From contig OU452202.1 of the NCBI GenBank assembly GCA_911728435.2, forward strand, positions 8,473,135 to 8,537,134: DNA of 64,000 nt, in the 5' to 3' direction. The stretch comes from Apoderus coryli (lineage: Eukaryota > Arthropoda > Insecta > Coleoptera > Attelabidae). A program made the translations under genes and the position numbers. Shown here piece after piece: positions 12,735-23,789 of this stretch (the first letter of the stretch is position 1; each line of letters opens with the position of its first letter). Below the pieces are notes generated by a model, which searched no databases, had not been told where the DNA came from, and saw only the letters and a list, made by a program, of their open reading frames with translations.

Positions 12735-13131
12735 CTACAACAGCAAATGTTCAAAGAGACTATCGTTAACTTCACCACACTTGTTAATGCGCTTAACCAC
12801 TGAACTACTTCTAGTGCCTGTACTTTTTGTATGTGATACGGTTGAAACCAGTTCTCCTTCAGAATCCTCCTTGTTCTGAGATATTCCCAATCTCTTTGTA
12901 ATCTCCGTAGTACTTATGGACGGTTCCTCCTCTATTAAATTTAGTACAGCCACTACATGTTCTAAATTATTCTGTCCTCCTTGTCCACCCGTTTGAGCTT
13001 GCAATGTACCAGTATCTCACAAACGTTGTACTTACAACATTTACAAATGTGCGAGGACTAGATTAGGCATGTCTTTCCTATTTGGAAAACGTCTCCGGTA
13101 TTCCACTGCCGCCCGATTTGCTCTTTTTTTG
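12735..13131 (-). pseudogene. IS630-Tc1-mariner transposase N-terminal (HTH) remnant
   Basis: From right to left on the minus strand the translation shows RANRAAVEYRRRFPNRKDMP, then after stops DTGTLQAQTGGQGGQ, then EHVVAVLNLIEEEPSISTTE and ITKRLGISQ. This is the layout of the double helix-turn-helix N-terminus of insect transposases: a first HTH ending in FPNR, a linker with TGT/S, a second HTH ending in LGIS. Two in-frame stops and loss of frame after LGISQNK show it is dead. The catalytic DDE part is missing. Confidence 0.65.
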
Positions 13132-15807
13132 CATTTCCCATAGGTAGGTATAATATTATTACCATGTCTGTTAATTCCACGTTTTTCAATAATTCAATTC
13201 AATTTTCAAACATTCACAAATCAATAAAGTAATATAATAATTCGACGTCAGAAACGCTGACAAAGGAAAACATCGCCATATCGATATTATCAAAATATCG
13301 ATATATCGGAATAAAAAATATACATAGTCACATCGACAATTTACGCTTCATTATAACGATATAAAATTTAGCAGATATATCAATACATTTTATTGGATAT
13401 ACCGCTGGGCTTTGCCAACGATAGTGCCGATGTATCGGATCAAACATCGGTATTTATTAACATTAGTGTAGATCGGTTGAAAATGTACGATATCGATTGT
13501 TCAAATTTCAATAACAAACTCGATCGATAGTGACAAAATCTGCATAATAATTATTCGTGAATGCAGGCTTGCCAGATTTGGCCAAAAAAGCGATGGTCAA
13601 TAGGCGCTAAATATTCTTAGTTAGCTCTTGGCTTCCAAATCTAATTCACCATGCATCACATCATTAATATTTATGTTATTTCATAATAATGATAATAATA
13701 TTTCCGACAAAATTTTTCGTTCCTTTTATAAAAAATTTCAAGTGAGTGCGAGTGGTAGGTGATTATGCCACATCAGCCAATCTGATCTGAGAAATATGTG
13801 TGTTATAAACTTGACAACACGTTAGGCTGTTGGTTGACAGATGACGTCGAAGTTGTCTGCACAATCGATCAGGTGTCCAGGGCAAATATTAACCTATTAA
13901 CCGATATTTTATTATTTTTGTGTTTACATTTTCATCCCGTTTGGAAATAAGGATTTAAATAAATTAAAATTAAACAGGCATTATACATTTTAGTCCCAGA
14001 TAAGTAAGTACTAGTTTTACTTATCTGGGGTTTAGTGGCAATGTTTAGTTAGTGTTTGTGTGTTCAAAATGCAAAAATATCGTTTAGAAGTTTGCAAAAA
14101 CGAAGAAATTATCTACAATTTGGAGTATTCCAGATTGATTGTTATTGATCAAATATTATAAGACAGCGCCGTTACAACTGGCTATCATAGTTTAATATTT
14201 CGTTAAATTTAAAATAAATGGACATCAGCTAATATTAAAAAAGTGTGCATTTAGTGTATCTACTTCTCGGAAATCTGTTGTGTTTTTAGTGTATTCAATA
14301 AGTATGCAAAAATATCGTTTTAGGAGTTTGTTGTTTGCAAAAACGAAGAAGTAGTGTACATCTGCAGTAGTAATTATGGATTTATTTATCAGGTATTATA
14401 ATAATTATTTCAAAAATGTTCATTTTCACCCCTCTACAATTGGCAACGCCGCGTACTGCGGTTTGTAGGTTGGAAGCCATCGTGAAAAATAATTGTCATA
14501 GGCGCCGATTTACCAGGGAAAAACGTGGATTTGCCCCATTTTGTAAACATCGAATAAAAATTCCGAAACAAATTTTTTATGGTTTTTCATGCTTTCCTGA
14601 GCATGTGGTTAAAATTTTTGTACTGAGTGATAGTTCACTATTATTTTACCTATGGCCACGGTGCGTATATACTCGAAAAGAATATGTGCAGCAGCATACG
14701 CTCGTACTTTTGATTTTGGACAGAGTGATTTTGTTGTATGTATGCTGTGCTTTTGTATATGGAAGCAAAAAGTCAGTAATTCTGATTGGTATTATAACGT
14801 TAATTGGAATTTTGAAAAGGCGACATAATAAAGCCCAAATAAGTAAAAACGTGACTTTCTTGCGCCATTCCCCTTTTTAAAAGCTCGTAAGGTGAGTCCT
14901 GCAAAAAAATCTTCTCATTAAATCAGAGCGTTTAAGCTCTTAAGAAGTGATGTTTTGCCGATGCATAACCTGGGGACAAACCAATAATGTTGAATTGTTA
15001 AACGGAGCGGCCTCTTTGAGAAATTTGATATGTGTTCGGAGAAGAAGGCAAAGGAAACAACAAAAAATAATAAATAAAAATAAAATATTATACTACTGGT
15101 GAGAGAAAAAGAGAAAGATTTGTACGGAGGTGTAAAGTTGATGGACGATGTGCAATCCGGCCTAACGAGTGGTGATATAAACCAGTGACGTTCCACATAT
15201 TCATTGTATACATTTGTAGGTATTAATTATTACATGAACAACTAGGATAATAGCAAATCGACAGTAACAAAATTTTACGTAGGTCGCATCAAAACGTTCT
15301 GCAAACCAGGATAGCAAGTAACATCGAATAGGCTGAAAACAAAATACCGTTTTATGTATGCTGGGCCAGTTGTTTTTGAATGAATTTAACGCTTATTATA
15401 TATCGCTGGTGTAATGAACTGAAGTTTTCTTTCTTTGTTTCTCTTCCAGGTGGAAATCCCACTTTTACATGAATCAAAATATGATTAAAAAATTTTTTTT
15501 TCGTTTGTATCAGCATAATTTAAAAGAAGAAGCAATGTGCGTTGAATGGGGCCATCAAACTCGCAAATCGTTTGACTATAGTAGATTCAAGACAGTGTTG
15601 TGATCTAATTTGGATTTGAACTTAAATCTAAACACCAACTGATGTTTACAGATGTTTCTAACTGATCCCAATCCCGTGAATGTTAAAGAATCTCGAACAT
15701 CGTTTTTAACTGAAGAGCAATGGCATTTTTCCATTTATTCAACTTACACGGGAGTTTGAATCACAAAAGAGCTACTTTTGGGTTTTATAGTTTCCACTAA
15801 TTTTTCT
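13132..15807. other. Intergenic DNA, two TATCGATA sites and an unrecognised ORF
   Basis: Exact TATCGATA octamers (the DRE motif of insect promoters and insulators) lie at 13279-13286 and 13296-13303. A frame of 154 codons at 14416-14880 is open on the + strand, but its composition is irregular and no family is recognised. A minus-strand frame at 14918-15196 is likewise unassigned. Nothing else is seen. Confidence 0.4.
14069..14350 (+). repeat. Direct repeat pair 235 bp apart
   Basis: The segment starting atgcaaaaatatcgttt at 14069 recurs at 14304 with small indels. Each copy continues to gtttgcaaaaacgaagaa, and each is preceded by a similar g-t-ttcaa stretch. A local duplication is inferred. 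Confidence 0.65.
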
Positions 15808-15890
15808 TAATAATAATAATAATGTTTATTCACCAATAAACATGTTTGGGCAATAAATATGTAAATACATCATAATATTTTCGTCCCACA

Positions 15891-16395
15891 GACGTCAAAA
15901 CCTTTATCCAACAAAAAACATACGAAAAATGGCGAAACATATGGAACCAATCGCAATCAAAGCTATCCGAATCCAAAAAGTCAACCAAACCTCCGAGCTT
16001 TACACCCAGACAAAGACACCAACAAGTCGATATAACTAGACTCAGAATAGGTCACACAAAGCTCACCCATGAATTCATAATCACCAAATCCGATAGACCC
16101 GAATGTAATACCTGTAATATAACACAATCAATTAAACACCTACTTACTGAATGCCAAGAAACCCAACAAATACGAAGAGAACTGGTCATACCAGAAAACA
16201 TCGAAGAAGCATTAGGCCAAGAAGGATATATTAAAAAAATATTTAAATTTATGATAGATTGCGAACTACAAAATAAACTGTGAATGTTAAAAATAATAAA
16301 TAATGTAATGTAATGTATAAATACAAATCGTACCGTCCGTCGCTAATAATCCATAGGGTTGATGCGACATTAAACAAATAAAAAAAATAATAATA
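15891..16395 (+). pseudogene. 5'-truncated LINE: C-terminal zinc knuckle and 3' tail
   Basis: A frame from 15891 to TGA at 16281-16283 is open for 130 codons without an ATG. It contains YEKWRNIWNQ, then LRIGHTKLTHEF and a CCHC knuckle (ECNTC, H, EC) followed by QQIRRELVIPENIEEALG. This is the usual C-terminus of I/Jockey-group LINEs that follows the RNase H domain. The 3' UTR ends with a conserved-looking ccatagggttgatgcgaca block and an A/AAT-rich tail at about 16376-16395. The element is truncated at its 5' end. A short minus-strand LINE-type tail (taataataataataatg) lies just upstream at 15808-15823. Confidence 0.75.
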
Positions 16396-17644
16396 ATATT
16401 TCTTTACAAAATAATACCTTGTTCTTGCTTAAGCAAAGCTTGTCTGCATAAAACAAGGCTTAAAATATGCATTTTAAGAGAATTACGAGAATTTTACCGT
16501 ACATACAAAAGTTTAATAAAACAGAAAATAATAAATAACAATATACAATTAAATAATTTGAAAAAGTAGTCCATTCTTTAGTGGAGTTGTTATTTTGTTA
16601 GTGTTTAAATGTTTAATTCATTAGCAGTCTACGCACCGATATTTTTAATTACAAAAATGAGAAAAAGAGAGAAAAAAAACAATTTCCTAATAATTAATAA
16701 TTACACATTTACAAGATGGACAAACTTTCGATTAACCAATTTGTTAAGAGCTTTTTGAAAGATTTTAATTTCATTTTTGCTCTTGAAAGTTGATTATACA
16801 TTTTTATATTGACATAATAATACCATCTTTGTCCGATACTTTTCTTTATTCGTAGTAAGTCCAAATTTTTAGTTTCTTTAAATTTAGTTCCATAATCATA
16901 AAATGATTCTGCGGAGCTTTCAAAATCGCTTTGAAAAAAGAAGAATTTGTTTATAAAAAATTTTCTTATTGGTAATATTTTACATTCCCTAAAAAGCAGA
17001 TTGGTTGAATAATAAGCGCTTAAACCAAATATTATTTCTAAAATTCGTTTCTGTGCTATGGGCTTAAAACATTTTGGTAAGCACCTCCCCAGACTATAAT
17101 TCCGTACAAAAGATGGGGTTGTACCAATGCATAAAATAATGATGATAATTGGCTCGAGGTTACGATAGTTTTCGGTTTTGTAAACATAAATAACAAAGGC
17201 CGTACTTTATTTGTTACATTGTGAATGTGTGTAGCCCATTTGAAATAGGCATCATGAGTTACACCAAGATATTTGACCAGAGGGATTCATGGATGTTTTA
17301 TCCGGTAATTTGGTTTTGTTAATTACAAATGGGACGTATGTTGTTTTAGTTAAATTAATTGTTACCAAATTTGAGTGGAGCCAGTCAGTTATTCGCCTGA
17401 GATCACTTTGAATTTTGACTCGAACTTCTTCTCTAGTACTTGCTGAAACTAATAGTACTGTATCAACAGCATAAGAGATAACCTCATCATGACATTGCAA
17501 TGTAAGGAGGTCATTTATATATGCTATAAATAGAAATGGGCCCAACACAGTCCCTTGGGGAATTCCATAATTTATAGAACGTTTAAGGCTTATTGTGTGT
17601 AATGAATATTTATTGCATTGAATAATACTGCACATGCGATACAT
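16385..17644 (-). pseudogene. 5'-truncated non-LTR retrotransposon with RT and 3' tail
   Basis: The minus strand reads INYGIPQGTVLGPFLFIAYI (RT motif 4/5), then VISYAVDTVLLVSAST where the catalytic YADD is YAVD, then DWLHSNLVTINLTKT. In the next frame come VKYLGVTHDAYFKW, LFYALVQPHLLYGIIVWGG (thumb) and a long C-terminal stretch to a stop near 16734. The 3' UTR runs to an AAT-type tail at about 16385-16395. The D-to-V change in the active site and at least one frameshift show loss of function. Its tail meets the tail of the + strand LINE head on. Confidence 0.75.
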
Positions 17645-17877
17645 ATAATGTGCTTTATTACTCGTCCAACAGTAGTATTTGTCCCGACTGATTTACCTGT
17701 GATACCTTAAAACGCTGAAATTTGTTAGATTCTATACAAAATCAGCAATGGCGAATGATAATTCGTTGCCCCGAATGCTTTACAAGCGTCGGACAATAAA
17801 CAAAATCTGAAAAAATGTGTCGATTCTTATCGATATTATGTTATGCAATTTGTTAACGATTCAGAATGTCGTTTAGA
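17645..17877. other. Flank between LINE and foldback
   Basis: No gene. A TATCGATA octamer occurs at 17828-17835. Confidence 0.35.
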
Positions 17878-18261
17878 TTTTATTAACATACCAAACAGGT
17901 TTCGAGACGTAACATTCTCATCATCAGTGGTTAATTGAATTGAATACATATGTTTAATTATTTATCATAAGATGAAACCGATTCATTTGTATAATTGTTT
18001 TTATGTTAGCAAATTAAAATTTCATTATCGTTGTAAAAAACTAAAATCTATATAATGTTCCAATTAGAAAAGATTGAACTTTTCTAATTGGAACATTATT
18101 TTTCACAACTAAAATGAAATTTTAATTTGTTAACATAAACAAAAAATCTACAAATGAATCGGGTTCATCTTATGATTAATAATTAAACATCTGAATTCAA
18201 TTCCCCCCCATTAACCACTGATGATGAGAATGTTACGTCTCGAAACACAAATTTAATAAAA
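17878..18261. repeat. Foldback element with arms near 190 bp
   Basis: The left arm from 17878 is matched by the right arm ending at 18261 with scattered differences. The hairpin closes at caattagaaaag (to 18072), loop attgaa, cttttctaattg (from 18079). Outer parts of both arms carry the block gtctcgaaac next to cactgatgatgaga, a hammerhead-like core described separately. No ORF is present. The structure resembles Penelope-type or retrozyme-like terminal repeats, an inference. Confidence 0.8.
17883..17934 (-). ncRNA. Candidate hammerhead-type ribozyme motif
   Basis: On the minus strand: TTAACCA (stem I 5' side), CTGATGA (core), one extra T, GAGA-loop-TCTC (stem II), GAAA (core), CCTGTTTGG (two-pair stem III with loop), TA (cleavage dinucleotide position), TGTTAA (stem I 3' side, one bulge). 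This matches the order of a type I hammerhead. The extra base before stem II departs from the textbook core but recurs in four related motifs in the window (25235-25260, 40041-40071, 40346-40377, 45528-45555). Hammerheads are known from Penelope-like elements. Activity is unproven. Confidence 0.35.
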
Positions 18262-20617
18262 TAAAGTGATTTATTTGTGGAGACGGCGAAGTTTAATTTA
18301 TCATTGATTGCAAAATATATTTATGATTAAATATTAGTGCATCTATTCAAAACCGGTCCTGTTCTATTATACTTAATACTTGTAGATCAGAGGTCTACAA
18401 CATATATAACTATTAAGCGATATTGAAGTTGTATTATTTGACGGCCCTTTTCGGTGCACCACAATAGTGCTCATTGTGACATCGTAGCTGGCGGCAGCTT
18501 TTAGCGGTCGACACTCCAACAGAGGCCCACCCTCTGTGCCAACAGAGATTTATGTGTCGGATGGATGCGTTCGCCCTGGCCTTCTATACATGCAAGAGTT
18601 GACAACTCGACTTGTTGCCTCTTTTTGTGGTTTTGCGTAATTTGTTATCAGATTGCCATATTAGATATTATATTGTGCTTTGCGAAAAAAGTAGACATAC
18701 CTACCTACTGCGACTTTTTTAAAATTTATAACTTTTGCGTCTATGCAATGGTTTATTAATTTTTTAATAGGTACCTGCCTGTGCGGTTAAAATTAATTTT
18801 ATAAAATGATTGATATTGAATTGAATAAGAGTACCTATGCAAGAATAATTATGGAACGAGCATTTAATGAGAGCTGCTAAGACACTAGTATGAGAATTAT
18901 AATAATTAGGAACACGCACGCAGCAAGTAACTTAATGAATACGTATGACTCAATAGCCATTAAATGTTAGTTATAAATTTTTTTGCTACAATTTACTTTC
19001 AAAATGCCAAAATAACAACAATTATTTATTAAACATGATGACATTAATTTTATTTATATATTATTATAGTTACAAGAAATCACTGCGTGATTTCCCAGTC
19101 GTTTTGTGGTAGTTTTATCTACGAAAAAAGTCATTGAGGGTTATAAAAAAAAAATTTCAAAAATATTGAAGATAAATTGAAACATTTTTGAGTTCCCCGT
19201 AGATCACCTCTACGAGCTTATAGTTACACGCTAAAGAAATCATGAATTCAAATCTAAATCAAAAGATTATTCAAAATATTACTTTTTTGACCTTAAAAAA
19301 AATAAACAAATACATTTTTGACTCACCCCGTATATAAATTTAAAGTGTATGCTAAAAATTTCTAAACATTTAAAATTATTCGATTGCAATCTAGAAAATT
19401 TGTTAAATATCGGCTAATTAATGTTTTTTTTGCATCACCCTGTACATGCTGCTTATTAATTAATGTTGTTATAATTTGATAAATACTTAATTTAAATAAT
19501 AAATCCACTTGTCAAATTCAATAACCTTATAAAATTTTATACTAAATACCTACTATAAATATATTAGATAGGTATTTTAAATTTGCTAGTCTAAAAATGG
19601 CTGCCTATAATATGATTATCATCATAGGTGACGTTATTTTTTAGAACTACCACATCTCTCTATTTGAAACTCGTTGGTGTTAAATTAACGGTAACGTTAA
19701 TAGCGGCGGACGTTATTTTTTAGGATACCATATCTCTCTATTATGGTTCGTTGGTTTGTCATAATTTGGTAGTATTTTTTTCTAACGTTGGTGTCACTTA
19801 TTTTAGTTGACACTTCTAGTTCACGTCATAATTTGGTTTTGGTAACATGTTTTTTCTAACGACAGACAAATTGCTTGTGTCAAATAGTTTATTATTATTT
19901 TCTTTGTTTACATTAATAGCCTAAGAGTTTTCGGCATTATTTTTATGTTTAAGATCAATTCCTATCAACATGTTGTAAATTGTATTGTTATAAAATGGTT
20001 ATTAAAAATAGTTGTAGTAAATTTAGAAGTTGTCATTGTGTATTTGAAGTAATATTACTGAAAAAGTGATAATAACCTAAAGTGACAGTGTCATGAAAGC
20101 CGTCAGATCGATGGATGTGATCATATATTTTTCAATAACCTAAGTCTGATGGATGGGAAATAGTTGATATCTCCCTCTGCGTCGCACACACAATGAACTT
20201 TTGCAGATGTAATGAAATGAATTAATAAAATAGTGTGGCCGCATTAAATCCCTTATGCCTAAATATTTTTATTATTTTGACAAACATGTCAGGAACCCAT
20301 GATACAAATCAGCCGTAATCATTTATTTCTATTAGTTGTAAAAATCTGTATCACAATGAAAAACTGAATCATAATGAATTCCATTAAAGTAGTTAACTTA
20401 TACATGATGGCCCACCGATTTTTGTTTAATAATAAACTGAACAACGCTCACACACTCTAATTTATTTTTTAACCCTGAAATTAATTATAAATCGAGATAA
20501 GTGATAATATCGTTTTAAATGGAATTACATCGACACCTATTATGACAAATTTGCATTATTAGTTTATGTGATAAGTTTGAAATACCTACTCTGAAGAAAT
20601 ATGCAACAGGAATTGAA
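18262..20617. other. AT-rich intergenic DNA with a local duplication
   Basis: No gene recognised. A block of about 45 bp beginning gttattttttagaactacca at 19632 recurs from 19711 (gttattttttaggataccat), each followed by tctctctatt and cgttggt. Fragments caccccgtata (19324) and caccctgta (19436) look like mariner-type ends. Confidence 0.4.
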
Positions 20618-21050
20618 TGTAATAATAATAAAAAACGTCTTTATTTGACGAACTCTAGCCCACACTTAACCTTTTTTAACAAAAATAAATTAAAAAGCAA
20701 AAGAAAACTAAAAATTGCCGTGACCAAAATATAAATAAATAAACAAATAAAAAGATGATAATAAAAATAATAATAATAACAAATTCAGTTACAATGCAGA
20801 AAAGAAATATAATATACATGGTGTATGAAGTCAATTACCAAAAGGAAAAGTAGAAGAAAACTAACAAAAATAAATTAAAAAGCAAAATAAAACTAAAAAT
20901 TGCCCTGACCAAAATATAAATAAATACATAAATAACAAAGATGATAATAAAAATAATAATAATAACAAATTCAGTTACAATGCAGAAAAGAAACATAATG
21001 TACATGAGGTATATTAATTCAATTGCAAAAAAGAAAAGTAGACGAAAACT
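20618..21050 (-). repeat. LINE 3' tail with a tandem 185-bp duplication
   Basis: On the minus strand caaataaagacg followed by a TTATT-type run at 20620-20652 is the standard 3' end of jockey/CR1 elements. Immediately upstream on that strand two tandem copies of an A-rich unit (20678-20862 and 20863-21050) share taaattaaaaagcaaaa, ttgcc-tgaccaaaatata and aaattcagttacaatgcaga with few differences. I infer a duplicated 3' UTR segment of a truncated LINE. The coding part is not recognisable. Confidence 0.6.
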
Positions 21051-21477
21051 GTTTTATAGGTCGAGAACTTAATCTAGAAAATCAATTGATTTTTTGCTGC
21101 TGCGAGAGGCCTAAAGTGCTTTTCTCTTAACCATTGATGATTTTTTCAGTATGTTCCAAGGGGCAAAACAGATTTAATTTGTGTGTCCTTAACTATATTT
21201 CTGGAATTCTAGACTACATTTAAATTATTATTGTATATTGTGACATCTAGTGGCGAGTAGTGATGCTATGCTACCCACTAACAGGTATAGTTCTTCCAAC
21301 CTTAATCTAAAATATATAAAATTAACGATTCTAACGGGGCTATCCGTTCCCATGCCTCTTTACATTAGAAATGGGTATCGAATGTAGCGTTCTTTTGGTA
21401 CATTTCTCCCTCGTATATAAGACGTGTAATAAATCATGCCTCCCAAAGGACACCGACAGTAATAAAAATAACTATAG

Positions 21478-21690
21478 TGACTGACAAAAGAATTGGGTTA
21501 ATTAATAATCGAAAAACAAAGGATTACGAGTTTGCAAATAAATATAATATGAATGAAACAAATAATTTTTGGCGACGTGTTATTTTCTCAGATTAATCTA
21601 AATATCATCGGATGGACATCATATGGTATGGCGAAGACTTAATGTGGAATTTATGAAGAAAATTTGTGTCCGACAGTAAACCATGATCTG
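21478..21690 (+). pseudogene. Tc1-like transposase fragment
   Basis: The translation contains NNFWRRVIFSD followed by a stop, SKYHRMDIIWYGED and, after another shift, a segment corresponding to the NLRPTVKH region. The FW-x-V-FSDES signature with the first catalytic Asp and the VWR box is diagnostic of Tc1-type transposases. Only this central part, about 70 codons, is left, with a stop in the FSDES motif. Confidence 0.6.
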
Positions 21691-21955
21691 TTCAATAGTT
21701 TTTCTTAGATTTGTTTGTTTTCGTTTTGAGTGGGATTATTTTGTGAAGTGTAAGTATATAATATAATATTTGTTTTTAAAATATTCTTAAAATGGGAAAA
21801 CATTTATATATTTAACAGTATTGTTATGAAAAGTTAAAAAGGTGCGGCTATGGACTGCGGCGATCGGTATTCACTTTAGAAAGGGATATGGAGTTGTGGT
21901 TTTTTATGTCATTTCAAACTAATATTGGAAGGACTATAGCATTAGTTGTAATTAG

Positions 21956-22200
21956 ATGTAAAGGAATTTCCGCGTTGGTTCGAGAAACTTCTGCTTCTGG
22001 CTAGTGTATTCGGATCACTTCGAGATGCAAGTAATTGCATATAAATAAGCTAGCGGCGCAACCACGAGTCAGTTTGCGTAGGAAAGGCGAAGGAAGCGAA
22101 ACTGTCTAATGTGAAATAAAGTAACACCCGTTCTTAGCAGTATTTGTTTTTATGTGTGTAGTTATTTCCAGCACTGTGTTGATAGTTTCGGCTCTAATAG
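21956..22200 (+). promoter_or_regulatory. Promoter-like block, possible solo LTR
   Basis: A GC-enriched island contains cgagaaacttctgcttctgg (alternating GAA/TTC units like a heat-shock element), gcatataaataagc (TATA box, 22038-22051), an initiator-like gagtcagtt about 25 bp downstream, and aataaa at 22116. That order (U3 enhancer, TATA, start, polyadenylation signal) is typical of insect LTR retrotransposon LTRs. No second copy, primer-binding site or gag/pol is present, so a solo LTR or an orphan promoter are both possible. Confidence 0.4.
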
Positions 22201-23789
22201 TAGATTGTTTTAGAGAAAATTAGACCAACTAAATGTTTATAATAAGTAGATACTATTTGTGAGACTATCAGTACGCTCTTTGGTCGATTTTGGATATTAG
22301 AAAACAATTTTCCTGAAGCATGAAATATATCTCGTATCGGATGCTAGTTACCTTTTAGCTCAACTACAAATTCGGGATAGATGTTTATCATTCTTTTTAT
22401 GGAATGGGACAATGTTCTCTCTTCAAAAGTGTAAAGCAGAACTATCAAATTTTGTTTATCTGTGGGAAAACGTTGTTTTTTCAGTGCTTTGCTTTCAGGT
22501 TGGTGGTCAATATTTGAAATACTTACTCTAAACTACTCTAATCCAGATCTTAAAAATGTCTCAAACTAGAAACGCTTTGTCATGACCTACTATTCCAAAA
22601 ATATCTTGTTTTTCTTTTTTGAATTTTTCTATCTTACCATCTTCAGAAAGCTTTTTAAAATAATAGGAAGATCCAGATGGAACATGTAATCAATAGGTGC
22701 CCAGCGCAATTCATCATAAACAATACAGGATTACTTACAAACAAAAGAATATAGGTACTACTATTTGGAAGAGAATCTTTCTTCAAAATTCTTGAACTAT
22801 AGGTATATATAGCGATATCCAAACTTTTAGAACGTAGAAATTATTAACAGGTTTTAAAAATTTAAAGTTACGAGAAGTATCATTATGTATAACTACATAC
22901 CTAGTAGTTTTGCTAACTTTGGTTTTGCAAAGACTTGATTGTTAATTGACGAATTCTGGTGAGGACACCCTGTATACATCTATATCCAGTTTCTAAGCTT
23001 TTTTTTTCATGACTGCAAAGTAATCCTTTATTTTTTCCAAATATTCACACAATGAGGACCTTCGATGAATACACCTACATGTTCGCTGAATTATCTGGAA
23101 CTACGGTTTATTGATTCAATATTGCACTCATTCTTTGTAGGTATATTTGCAGATAAAATTACACAAAAAAAAAGTCTGTCAGGATAAAATTACGATAACT
23201 CCTGTTGGACGTACTATAACATTTAATGGTTTCATCAGCGTCACATTTTATCTGGGAAATATGCTTGGTTAAACAAATTTAATGCCTTCAGCTGCAGACA
23301 TCCATAAAGGATTCCTAGTTACACGAACTGTTATAATATTTCATTGCCATGTTACGAAACAGATATAAGATTTATGAAATCAATAACAACTAATGAGAAA
23401 TGGCTTGCACAGTGATGGTGAAGGAATGAGGTTATGGGTTTTTGTGGATTGTCCAGTGGTGTAGTTATTTTGTTTAACTAAATCAAAAATGGTTATATTC
23501 TTAAGGCAAAGCAAAGCACGCGGTCACTGTTACTCGTTTTTGAATTTTGTGTAGATATAGTCTACTGTGATTTAAAAATTCGGAATTTTCATACATGTGA
23601 TGTTTTCAATGCGATGAATTTGTTTTTGTAAACAGTTTTTGATCTGTGTCATTTGTAATTCGGTTAAAATCATATTTAACTTTTTATATTAGTGATTCCT
23701 GGGTGTTTATTTGTTGTTTTTTGTATCGTAGCAATAAGAGAACGAGAGATAGCAGTCGGTTCTACCTGGTTTATATTTGTAAAAAATTA
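22201..23789. other. AT-rich intergenic DNA
   Basis: No gene recognised. The acaccctgtatac at 22966-22978 is another mariner-type terminal fragment. Confidence 0.4.

Noticed and set aside
14416..14880. 154-codon frame as a host gene
   Set aside because: Length is notable but no domain, splice signals or balanced composition is seen; left as part of the intergenic description.
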